A DNA stretch of 6,883 nt from an uncultured Prevotellaceae bacterium (GCA_902803455.1 CADCQC010000304.1:1-6883); one strand, 5' to 3'; counted from the first letter of the stretch, positions 1 through 6,559 are shown. The notes: a model not told the origin generated them from the sequence alone. Numbers and translations: made by a program.

Positions 1-1
1 G

Positions 2-367
2 CTCAGGGCTGTCGTCGATGGAGGTACGGCTCATCGTGTCAGAGGAAATGGCATCAGCGGGGAGATCGGTGGCAAAACGGGTACGACCAACGACAATGCC
101 GATGCTTGGTTTATGGGAATCACACCACAACTCGTCAGCGGATGCTGGGTCGGGGGTGAAGACCGTGATATACACTTCATGTCGATGGCCTATGGTCAAG
201 GAGCAGCGGCAGCTTTGCCTGTCTGGGCAAAATACATGAAAAAAGTGTATGCGGATGCCAGTCTTGATTACTCGCAGAGTGCGAAATTTGATGTGCCAAA
301 AGATTTCGACACCTGCAATGATAAGCCGGAGCAAAATGAATTCCTCATTGAGGATGTTTACGAATAA
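2..367 (+). CDS. Class A penicillin-binding protein (PBP1A-like), C-terminal end only
   Basis: This is the last 121 codons of a bifunctional peptidoglycan synthase; the start lies before the window. Class A PBPs are anchored in the inner membrane and polymerise and cross-link murein in the periplasm. The visible part covers the end of the transpeptidase domain. It contains the KTG box as GGKTGTTND (Lys codon at 74-76), the third conserved motif of the penicillin-binding fold, followed by ADAWFMGITPQL and the glycine-rich GCWVGG strand typical of PBP1A. The SxxK and SxN motifs and the glycosyltransferase domain are outside the window. The tail is short and acidic (ending LIEDVYE), without the long extra C-terminal domain of some PBP1 proteins. 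The reading frame is open from base 2 to the TAA at 365-367. The family call is firm; PBP1A versus another class A type is inferred from this fragment alone. Confidence 0.93.
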   Translation, partial: LRAVVDGGTAHRVRGNGISGEIGGKTGTTNDNADAWFMGITPQLVSGCWVGGEDRDIHFMSMAYGQGAAAALPVWAKYMKKVYADASLDYSQSAKFDVPKDFDTCNDKPEQNEFLIEDVYE

Positions 368-403
368 AGGACGGCTGTTTCCAACGTTCTTATCTTCACT
401 ATG

Positions 404-436
404 TGATGGGGTTGTCAGTACCTGACAACCCCATCA
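404..436 (+). terminator. Perfect 15-bp hairpin after the PBP gene, probable transcription terminator
   Basis: Arms 404-418 and 422-436 are exact reverse complements (TGATGGGGTTGTCAG with CTGACAACCCCATCA) around a 3-base loop, TAC. The hairpin lies 37 bases after the PBP stop codon, where a terminator is expected. No T-run follows, so it is not a textbook intrinsic terminator. It may act as a 3'-end stabiliser or a weak terminator. The structure is seen directly; the function is inferred. Confidence 0.6.
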
Positions 437-516
437 TCCGTTAAAAGCGGATCCTTCTTCAGCATGGGATCTGTTCTCTCAAAATGAGTGGTTGATGCAT
501 GTCAAGAATTTGATTG

Positions 517-530
517 TTTTATGCATAAAA
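517..530. promoter_or_regulatory. 14-bp perfect palindrome, candidate operator
   Basis: TTTTATGCATAAAA is its own reverse complement. It ends 12 bases before the -33 box of the promoter at 543-573, a common place for an activator or repressor site. Its core ATGCAT also occurs at 495-500, 26 bases upstream, and at 838-843. AT-rich palindromes do arise by chance, so binding by a regulator is only inferred. Confidence 0.3.
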
Positions 531-542
531 ATTATATTTTCG

Positions 543-573
543 TTTGTTGTGTGCCCACACAGCGCTAACTTTG
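543..573 (+). promoter_or_regulatory. Bacteroidetes-type promoter for a short transcript
   Basis: The -33 box TTTG (543-546) and the -7 box TAACTTTG (566-573) are separated by exactly 19 bases and both match the TTTG/TAnnTTTG consensus of the Bacteroidetes housekeeping sigma factor. Transcription should start near 579-582. No long ORF follows; the first strong stop signal is the hairpin at 756-799. It is the best promoter match in the window. Confidence 0.65.
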
Positions 574-579
574 CAGTGC

Positions 580-799
580 AATAAGACAAATAATAGGATT
601 TAAAAGAAACGGTTATGGATATGTTTTTAATGGCAGTCAATTTCCTTGGTGTGATTGCTGAAATAAAAGAAAAGACGCATCATATCTTCGGATAAGAGAC
701 CACTCCGTATAACAAGATTAGGTAAAGATTGTTTTTCATAAGATTAATGGTTGATAAGCAGCTGTAGTTGCCGTGGAAGCGGTACTTCAGCTGCTTTTT
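580..799 (+). ncRNA. Candidate small RNA (or short mRNA) of about 220 nt
   Basis: This stretch is bounded by a consensus Bacteroidetes promoter (543-573) and a hairpin with T-run (756-799), the arrangement of an independent small transcript. Inside it, 632-639 (GGCAGTCA) can pair with 652-659 (TGATTGCT) through 8 pairs, two of them G-U, with a 12-base loop. The only notable reading frame is a 26-codon ORF at 615-695 encoding MDMFLMAVNFLGVIAEIKEK then THHIFG, with a hydrophobic first half and no Shine-Dalgarno sequence. The transcript could therefore be a regulatory RNA, an mRNA for a microprotein, or both. I do not recognise a known RNA family, and I see no pairing of the 5' and 3' ends of the kind expected for 6S RNA. 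The ends are estimates from the promoter and terminator. Confidence 0.4.
756..799 (+). terminator. Intrinsic terminator of the short transcript
   Basis: AAGCAGCTG (756-764) pairs perfectly with CAGCTGCTT (788-796). After one T-T mismatch, the stem continues with AGT (766-768) to ACT (784-786) and CCG (771-773) to CGG (780-782), closing on a TGGAAG loop. The 3' arm runs into five T residues (795-799). Hairpin plus T-run is the intrinsic terminator layout, and it supports the existence of a transcript from the promoter at 543-573. Confidence 0.6.
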
Positions 800-905
800 G
801 TTCGTTATCTGCTGACAAAAAGGTGGACTCGCTCCTGATGCATAGCATTTTGGGGTTAAAAAATGAAAAAAAATAAGTTGGACGCCAAAATTAGCGGTCC
901 GTCCG

Positions 906-937
906 CTTGCGCTTTGGTAAGTTTTTCTTTATCTTTG
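906..937 (+). promoter_or_regulatory. Probable promoter of the 797-aa protein gene
   Basis: TATCTTTG at 930-937 matches the TAnnTTTG -7 box. CTTG at 906-909, 20 bases upstream, is a one-mismatch -33 box; a perfect TTTG at 913-916 is too close. The start would be near 944, giving a leader of about 70 nt. A short inverted repeat, AGCGG (893-897) with CCGCT (903-907), overlaps the upstream edge and could be an operator. Confidence 0.5.
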
Positions 938-1015
938 CAGAGTGCGATAGCATTGTCTTTTTTATCCCAACATCTTCGTCTGAGTGGTCAAAATCATCAA
1001 TATACAGATTAAAAC

Positions 1016-3409
1016 ATGACTGAACAACAAATGAAATCTATTTCTGTTGAGGACTTGTTCTCAAGTGGAAAGATATCTAAAAAAACATACAACACATTGG
1101 TCCGGGCCAGAATGAGAACGGCCTTTGATCTGAAAAGATATGAGAGTGGGCTGTCACGGCTTTTTAGGGCCGGAACAAGCGGAATGAGGGAAATCAGCAT
1201 CCTGTTGGCTGAGTTCTCTCAAACAGATAATCTTCCGATGTCGGCATCACTCTTCCCTGAGTTTGAGCCTCAGGTTTCTGATGGAGAGCAGCTGATGGCC
1301 TCGCTATCTCCGAAGGAGACACAATTGCTGGAGGTGGCCTATAAAAATGTACTCAGAAAACTGCAGTCCACCCATGAGCGCACTTCCACGAAGATAGCCA
1401 ATGTGCTCTTCTCCATACCGATCTCCATCTTTGTGAGAGATTATCTCCTCGAGGAGGATGAGCGTATCTTGATGCTCAATGAGGTGGGAGAGGCGACCAT
1501 GCAGCAGGTGGCACAGGTGAAAGACGTGATCAAAAATGAATTGCAACTGGTGCGTGAGAAACAGGTCCCTGTGGAATACAGGTTATACTATTACCAGGCT
1601 GGAGGACTGCTTGACGATGATGCGTTTGTCATGGATTATTTCATCAAAAATGGACATCTGCCTTTGTTGTATCTGATCCAGAAATGGCTGATTGAAAAAA
1701 AGGATACGCAGGTCGTCAAAGCATTCTTGCAGAGATATGATATCTTTGGGGGAAAGGTCGACATTGATTTGGAGAAAATCAAAAAGTCTTCCTTCACCAT
1801 CACCACATATTCCAACACCATCTTTGATGCGCTTTTCGACAAGGATGGATCGGCAGAACCTTTGGGCAGTTTCTTCCTCGGATTGTTCGCTGATAAGAAA
1901 AACTGCACCTATCTGGAGGATGTCATCCATGATGAGTTTATCGCCGCTGACAATGAGGGCATATCACAGTTGATAGCAGAGGAACAGCTGCTGATGACCC
2001 CTGTATGTGTCATCGCTATTTTGGGTAAACTGATGGCCGGTAACTATGCCTCTTTGGGTGGATACCCAAGGAGTTTTGGAGCGGCTGTCGACGAGCGGTG
2101 GAAAAACGCTTATCTTGTGCCAAAGGAATGGGCAGCTGTCTTCGATTTCCAGAAACAGATGTGGCGATTCCGTGACGATCTGGTCAGAAACAGTACCGAG
2201 ATACAGTCGGTGGATGTGCTGTCATTTGTCAAAGAGGTGCTGGATGATACCGTAGATGAAGATCTGGTGCTTCGTCTGACAGCGGCTTTCGTCAGGATTT
2301 TGGTGGATGAATTGTCTTTGGAGACTGAGGAAGGAAAACCTTATGGTGTTGTGATTCAAAAAGCCAAAGATAAGACATTGGCCGACAGACTGTATATTAT
2401 ACTGGAAAACAGCAAGAAACCTATGATGCTTGATGATCTGACGTCATGCATCAATTCCGGTGACGGAAGGAGATATGTCAGGGCGTCTGTTTCCTTGGCA
2501 CTCAACAAGGATCCCAGGTTTCAGGGCAGCGGCAAGAAAGGGTGTTATGCGCTCAGAGAATGGGACTTGCCCTATTTCGGCAGTAATGCGGATATCGTGT
2601 ATGCCGTTCTTGATGAGGCCGACAGACCGATGAAAGGAGAGGAGATCGTGGCGGTTTTGTCACAATATGAATACAACAAACAGTTCTCCAAAAATGACTT
2701 GTCTTCTGTCGTATCCATCGGAAAGTCGCTCTTCAGAAAACTGGGATTGGGATTCTATGGTTTGGTAGGCAGGGAATATGATCCTGAAGAGAGCCAGCCT
2801 GCAAGGCATTCTTTTGAAGGTGACCTGGAGGCCTACGAGAACTTTATCGAGACTCATGGCAAAGCGCCTTCTGTGAAAGGTGGCGACGAGGAACGGCGCC
2901 TGGCGGCGTGGTTCCTCAGAAAGAGAAAGGAATGGGAGGGAGAGAATAATTGGCTGCCACGGAAACGGGAAGCTTTCTCTCAATTGATCGCCAAATGCGA
3001 TTCCTTGTTGAATGCGTCTCCTGCCTTAATCATGGAGGTGGAGGATACGGAAAAGGTATCCACACCGTATGAGGGTCTGATGCCATCTGTTGAGACGCCA
3101 GCAGAGGAACTTCTGAAGGAAGAACTGTTGCAGGAGGAACAACCTCAAGAAGAGCAACCTCAAGAAGATCCACTGAAGGAAGAGGTGGTGGTACCCATTC
3201 AGGACGAGCAGGTAGTGGCTGATTGGGAGAACCGGTGGCAAGCGGTCAAAGCGTTTGTGGAAAAGAACGGACGTGAGCCGCTGGAGATGTTTACCGTTGA
3301 GGTGAACTTGGCTCAGTGGCTGTCGCAACAAAAAAATCTGATGAGACAGGGATCGTTGAACGAACAGCAGAGGAGTGCTATGCTTCTGATTCGTGATCTC
3401 TTGTGGTAA
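1016..3409 (+). CDS. Uncharacterised 797-aa protein with paired alpha-CTD-like, winged-helix and helicase-associated-like modules
   Basis: No named function is known to me. Six modules are visible. Residues 8-67 resemble the helix-hairpin-helix alpha-CTD of RNA polymerase (ISVEDLF, then KKTYNTLVRARMRTAFDL, then the GTSGMREI turn). Residues about 118-180 look like a second, degenerate copy (YLLEEDERILMLNEVGEATM). A mostly helical region follows to about 450. Residues 454-516 and 521-588 look like two HARE-HTH-type winged helices, sharing a KPM/RPM turn and ending in GCYAL or GFYGL. Residues 603-660 and 737-797 share F-[IV]-E-x-[HN]-G-[KR]-x-P and L-A-x-W motifs, like helicase-associated repeats. 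An acidic Glu/Gln/Pro linker (about 676-735) separates the last two. There is no signal peptide or membrane segment and no visible nuclease, helicase or sigma core, so a cytoplasmic DNA- or RNA-polymerase-binding role is inferred. The ATG at 1016 follows an AAAAC leader and is the first in frame. The barrel gene starts 24 bases downstream. The existence of the gene is certain; its function is open. Confidence 0.9.
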   Translation: MTEQQMKSISVEDLFSSGKISKKTYNTLVRARMRTAFDLKRYESGLSRLFRAGTSGMREISILLAEFSQTDNLPMSASLFPEFEPQVSDGEQLMASLSPKETQLLEVAYKNVLRKLQSTHERTSTKIANVLFSIPISIFVRDYLLEEDERILMLNEVGEATMQQVAQVKDVIKNELQLVREKQVPVEYRLYYYQAGGLLDDDAFVMDYFIKNGHLPLLYLIQKWLIEKKDTQVVKAFLQRYDIFGGKVDIDLEKIKKSSFTITTYSNTIFDALFDKDGSAEPLGSFFLGLFADKKNCTYLEDVIHDEFIAADNEGISQLIAEEQLLMTPVCVIAILGKLMAGNYASLGGYPRSFGAAVDERWKNAYLVPKEWAAVFDFQKQMWRFRDDLVRNSTEIQSVDVLSFVKEVLDDTVDEDLVLRLTAAFVRILVDELSLETEEGKPYGVVIQKAKDKTLADRLYIILENSKKPMMLDDLTSCINSGDGRRYVRASVSLALNKDPRFQGSGKKGCYALREWDLPYFGSNADIVYAVLDEADRPMKGEEIVAVLSQYEYNKQFSKNDLSSVVSIGKSLFRKLGLGFYGLVGREYDPEESQPARHSFEGDLEAYENFIETHGKAPSVKGGDEERRLAAWFLRKRKEWEGENNWLPRKREAFSQLIAKCDSLLNASPALIMEVEDTEKVSTPYEGLMPSVETPAEELLKEELLQEEQPQEEQPQEDPLKEEVVVPIQDEQVVADWENRWQAVKAFVEKNGREPLEMFTVEVNLAQWLSQQKNLMRQGSLNEQQRSAMLLIRDLLW
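3140..3169 (+). repeat. Two tandem 15-bp units in the acidic linker
   Basis: CAACCTCAAGAAGAG (3140-3154) is followed directly by CAACCTCAAGAAGAT (3155-3169), 14 of 15 bases identical. The repeat stays in frame and encodes QPQEE then QPQED within a longer Glu/Gln-rich stretch. Such units can change copy number by slippage without shifting the frame. Confidence 0.75.
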
Positions 3410-3433
3410 TCATACTGATACATCTATTTTGTG

Positions 3434-4174
3434 ATGATGAGAAAAATTATATTTATTTATTTCCTCTTCTGTGCTGTTGGCTTATCTGCACAAAATGTGC
3501 AAGTGCATAAGGATTGGGGACATGTGCTGAGTGACCGCTTGAGTGAAAGGCCTCGCGTGACGACTACCGTTGAACTGTTTAAACCTGATCAATGGGGCAA
3601 CACCTTCTTTTTCGTCGACTTGGACTATTATAGCGATGGTGTGGCGGGCGCCTATTGGGAATTCGCCAGGGAGTTGAGTTGGAAAAAGGGAAGCCCGTGG
3701 GCGGCGCATATTGAATATGATGGGGGATTGACCTCAAACAAAAATACGGCAAATGCCACCCGCTTTCAGCATGCGTTCCTCTTAGGACCGGCATGGAACT
3801 GGGCCAACGGTGATTTTACACGCACGTTATCCGTACAGGCCTTATATAAGTATTATTTCAAAGGACAGAATCCTTGGAACAAACCTTTCAATAGTTTCCA
3901 AGCGACCATGGTCTGGGGAATGCATTTCGCAGATCGGATGTTTTCCTTCACCGGGTTCTTGGATTGTTGGTATGACGCAAGCGTAAAAGGTAATTGGATC
4001 CTTGTGTCTGAACCGCAGTTCTGGTTCAACTTCAACGCCTTGAAAGGATGTGAGGGCTTTAATCTGAGTGTGGGCTCTGAGTTGGAGATCAGCAATAATT
4101 TTATCTTTGACAAATGGGGCCAAAACAACAGAGCGTGGGTGATTCCCACGGTGGCGCTCAAGTGGTCTTTCTGA
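3434..4174 (+). CDS. DUF5020-family (Tsx-like) outer-membrane beta-barrel protein
   Basis: A 246-aa exported protein. The N-terminus MMRKIIFIYFLFCAVGLSAQ is a classical signal peptide, with likely cleavage after LSA and the SAQN pattern common in Bacteroidetes. The mature part is rich in alternating aromatic and polar strands with many Trp and Tyr residues (for example WGNTFFFVDLDYYSDG and SVQALYKYYFKG). It ends in VALKWSF, with the terminal Phe used by the BAM machinery as a barrel signal. The pattern fits the Bacteroidetes DUF5020 family, related to nucleoside-specific Tsx-type channels; the substrate is unknown. The frame also has a GTG at 3431, but the ATG at 3434 (or 3437) is the more likely start. 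The gene begins 24 bases after the 797-aa gene and ends 35 bases before the GH3 gene, so co-transcription is plausible. A pore delivering sugars or nucleosides for the GH3 enzyme is a guess from position only. Confidence 0.85.
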   Translation: MMRKIIFIYFLFCAVGLSAQNVQVHKDWGHVLSDRLSERPRVTTTVELFKPDQWGNTFFFVDLDYYSDGVAGAYWEFARELSWKKGSPWAAHIEYDGGLTSNKNTANATRFQHAFLLGPAWNWANGDFTRTLSVQALYKYYFKGQNPWNKPFNSFQATMVWGMHFADRMFSFTGFLDCWYDASVKGNWILVSEPQFWFNFNALKGCEGFNLSVGSELEISNNFIFDKWGQNNRAWVIPTVALKWSF

Positions 4175-4209
4175 CTTGACCATTCCCATCTTCGTCGGAT
4201 GATTATTAG

Positions 4210-6549
4210 ATGATTATGAGAAGGGTGCTCGTCATTTTGATGGTGTTCTGCTCGTTCGTCGTGATGACTGTTGCCCAGACCAGATGGCCTTATCGTGATG
4301 CTTCGTTGCCCATAGAAACGCGTGTGGCGGATTTGCTCGCCCGCATGACAACGGAGGAAAAGGTGGGGCAACTGAGGTGCACGATGGCATGGAACTACCA
4401 TCAGAGAGACGGGAAGTCGGTCAGGTTGACCGAACAATTCAAAAAGGACGTCATTGACGGGCATGTCGGCATGCTATGGGCAACCTTTCGTGCTGACCCA
4501 TGGACACAGAAGTCGTTGGACACGGGACTTTATCCTGAGTTGGCGGCCTCATGCAGCAACGACATGCAACGCTATGTCATGCAACATTCACGCTTGGGCA
4601 TTCCGCTCTTCTTGGCAGAGGAGGCTCCGCATGGGCACATGGCCATCGGATCCACCGTGTTTCCTACAGGATTGGGGATGGCGGCCACCTGGTCGCCTGT
4701 GCTGATGGAGAAGGTCGGACGCATCATCGCGAAGGAGGTGCGCCTACAAGGGGCACATGTCAGTTACGGACCGGTGATGGATCTTTCAAGAGATCCGCGA
4801 TGGTCGCGTGTCGAGGAGTCGATGGGGGAGGACCCGGTGCTGACAGCGGAGATGGCCTGCGCGCTGATCAGAGGAATGGGCGGAGGACGCATCCGACAGC
4901 CGTTTAGTACGGTGGTCACACCAAAGCATTTCGTGGCCTATGGAACGACCGAGGGCGGTCATAATGGTGGCCCGACGGTGGCCGGTCTGCGTGATCTCAT
5001 GGAGAATTTCGCATGGCCGTTTAAAAAAGCGGTGGATGCTGGCGCACTGTCTGTGATGACTTCTTACAACAGCATCGATGGCGTGCCTTCTACGTGTAAT
5101 GAGTTCTTACTTGATCAGGTTCTCAGAAAGCAATGGGGATTCAGGGGATTCGTTGTCTCCGACCTCTATAGCATCAATGGCATCTGTAACACACATCAGG
5201 TGGCGGCCACTGTCGATGAGGCAGGGAGCATGGCGCTGAAAGCGGGGGTGGATGTCGATTTGGGGGCACTGGGCTTCGCCCAACTGGGAAAGGCTTTGGA
5301 GAAAGGGGTTGTTTCAGAAGCCCAACTCGACACTGCCGTGGCAAGGGTTCTGAGAATGAAATTTGAGATGGGCCTTTTCGACCATCCTTATGTGGAGGTG
5401 AAAGCGGCACGGGAAGTGGGAAATGAGGCTTCCCGACAGGTGGCTTTAGACGTGGCCAGGGCATCTGTCACGCTCCTGAAAAATGAGAACAGACTGTTGC
5501 CGCTCAATCAATCGGTCAAGGTGGCTGTCGTAGGGCCCAATGCCGATTCTCCTTACAACCAGTTGGGTGACTATACCGCTCCGCAAGAGGCCGGCAGGGT
5601 GAAGACTGTCCTTGATGGCATACGTGCCAAACTGCCAGATACACAGGTGACTTTTGTGAAAGGATGTGCTGTCAGAGACACTTCAAACACGGATCTCTCT
5701 GCAGCTGTCGTGGCTGCCCGTGACGCTGATGTGGTCATTGTCGTCGTGGGCGGGTCCAGCGCACGTGATTTCAAGACGAGTTACCAGGAGACAGGGGCGG
5801 CTGAGATGACTGGAGAATCGATGAGCGACATGGAATGTGGTGAGGGCTTCGACAGGGCTTCTCTCGACTTGCTCGGACATCAGCAGCAGTTGCTGGAGGC
5901 CATACGGCAGACAGGAAAACCCATGGTGGTCGTGTATCTGGAAGGAAGACCGCTCAACAAAAATTGGGCGGCACAACAGGCTGACGCGCTCCTGACGGCT
6001 TATTATCCTGGACAGGAAGGGGGACTTGCCGTGGCCGACGTGCTCTTTGGTGACTACAATCCTGCTGGCAGATTGCCCATTTCCGTACCAATGGATGTGG
6101 GACAGTTGCCCGTCTATTACAATAGAAAATCTCCTCTGCCTCAGGATTACGCCGACATGACGGCACAACCGCTCTATCCCTTTGGTTATGGATTGAGTTA
6201 TACGCATTTCACGTATAGCCGTCTGGAGACAAAGAGGAAGGGGGGTAGACAATATGAGATTTCTTTTGATGTGACCAATGACGGTGAATATGACGGTGAA
6301 GAGGTGGCCCAACTGTATCTGCATGATGAAGTGGCATCTACTGTCAGACCTGTCAGGCAATTGAAGCGTTTTGAGAGGGTGTTCATCCCCAAGGGAGCGA
6401 CAAAGAAAATCTCTTTCTTGCTCGATGAGGATGATTGGGCTTTGGTGGACTCCCACATGAAGTGGTGTGTCGAACCAGGATCCTTCCATGTCATGATTGG
6501 GGCGTCTTCACAGGACATACGTCTGGACACAATGGTCGAGGTGGAATGA
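4210..6549 (+). CDS. Periplasmic glycoside hydrolase family 3 (beta-glucosidase/beta-xylosidase type)
   Basis: A full-length, 779-aa GH3 enzyme that releases terminal beta-linked sugars with retention. Residues 1-22 are a signal peptide (cleavage likely after TVA, before QTRW); there is no lipobox Cys. The TIM-barrel domain (about 25-390) carries the substrate-site segment LAEEAPHGHM (135-144), RDPRWSR (194-200), the KH pair (239-240) and the nucleophile Asp318 in FVVSDLYS. The alpha/beta-sandwich domain (about 410-640) contains MECGEGFDRASLDL (541-554); Glu542 or Glu545 is the likely acid/base. YPFGYGLSYTHF (656-667) leads into the C-terminal FnIII-like domain, which ends near 770. Glu138 occupies the place of the Asp that holds glucose in BglX-type enzymes, a change seen in GH3 xylosidases, so glucosidase versus xylosidase is unresolved. 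ATG 4210 is chosen; ATG 4216 is a possible alternative. It probably shares a transcript with the upstream barrel gene. Confidence 0.95.
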   Translation: MIMRRVLVILMVFCSFVVMTVAQTRWPYRDASLPIETRVADLLARMTTEEKVGQLRCTMAWNYHQRDGKSVRLTEQFKKDVIDGHVGMLWATFRADPWTQKSLDTGLYPELAASCSNDMQRYVMQHSRLGIPLFLAEEAPHGHMAIGSTVFPTGLGMAATWSPVLMEKVGRIIAKEVRLQGAHVSYGPVMDLSRDPRWSRVEESMGEDPVLTAEMACALIRGMGGGRIRQPFSTVVTPKHFVAYGTTEGGHNGGPTVAGLRDLMENFAWPFKKAVDAGALSVMTSYNSIDGVPSTCNEFLLDQVLRKQWGFRGFVVSDLYSINGICNTHQVAATVDEAGSMALKAGVDVDLGALGFAQLGKALEKGVVSEAQLDTAVARVLRMKFEMGLFDHPYVEVKAAREVGNEASRQVALDVARASVTLLKNENRLLPLNQSVKVAVVGPNADSPYNQLGDYTAPQEAGRVKTVLDGIRAKLPDTQVTFVKGCAVRDTSNTDLSAAVVAARDADVVIVVVGGSSARDFKTSYQETGAAEMTGESMSDMECGEGFDRASLDLLGHQQQLLEAIRQTGKPMVVVYLEGRPLNKNWAAQQADALLTAYYPGQEGGLAVADVLFGDYNPAGRLPISVPMDVGQLPVYYNRKSPLPQDYADMTAQPLYPFGYGLSYTHFTYSRLETKRKGGRQYEISFDVTNDGEYDGEEVAQLYLHDEVASTVRPVRQLKRFERVFIPKGATKKISFLLDEDDWALVDSHMKWCVEPGSFHVMIGASSQDIRLDTMVEVE

Positions 6550-6559
6550 TGTTTATTAT

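Noticed and set aside
18..239. 73-codon plus-strand frame at the left edge
   Set aside because: It is out of frame with the PBP tail, which contains the KTG box and GCWVGG strand; no domain is seen in the alternative frame.
580..799. 6S RNA
   Set aside because: I see no complementarity between the 5' and 3' ends to form the closing stem, and no long bulged central duplex.
913..937. TTTG at 913-916 as the -33 box of the promoter upstream of the 797-aa gene
   Set aside because: The spacing to the TATCTTTG box is only 13 bases, well below the usual 19-21; CTTG at 906-909 fits better.
3410..3433. A promoter between the 797-aa gene and the barrel gene
   Set aside because: CTATTTTG resembles a -7 box but has one base too few for TAnnTTTG and would leave no leader before the start codon.
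3853..4464. 203-codon open frame on the minus strand across the barrel/GH3 junction
   Set aside because: It overlaps two well-supported plus-strand genes with signal peptides, and its product is low-complexity with no motif.
4551..4907. 118-codon plus-strand frame within GH3
   Set aside because: It is an internal out-of-frame ORF over the conserved GH3 barrel; its His/Gly/Arg-rich composition is typical of a shadow frame.
5683..6489. 268-codon open frame on the minus strand
   Set aside because: It lies fully inside the GH3 coding region, whose conserved domain motifs are in the plus frame. The minus product has no recognisable domain; it is a shadow of codon bias.
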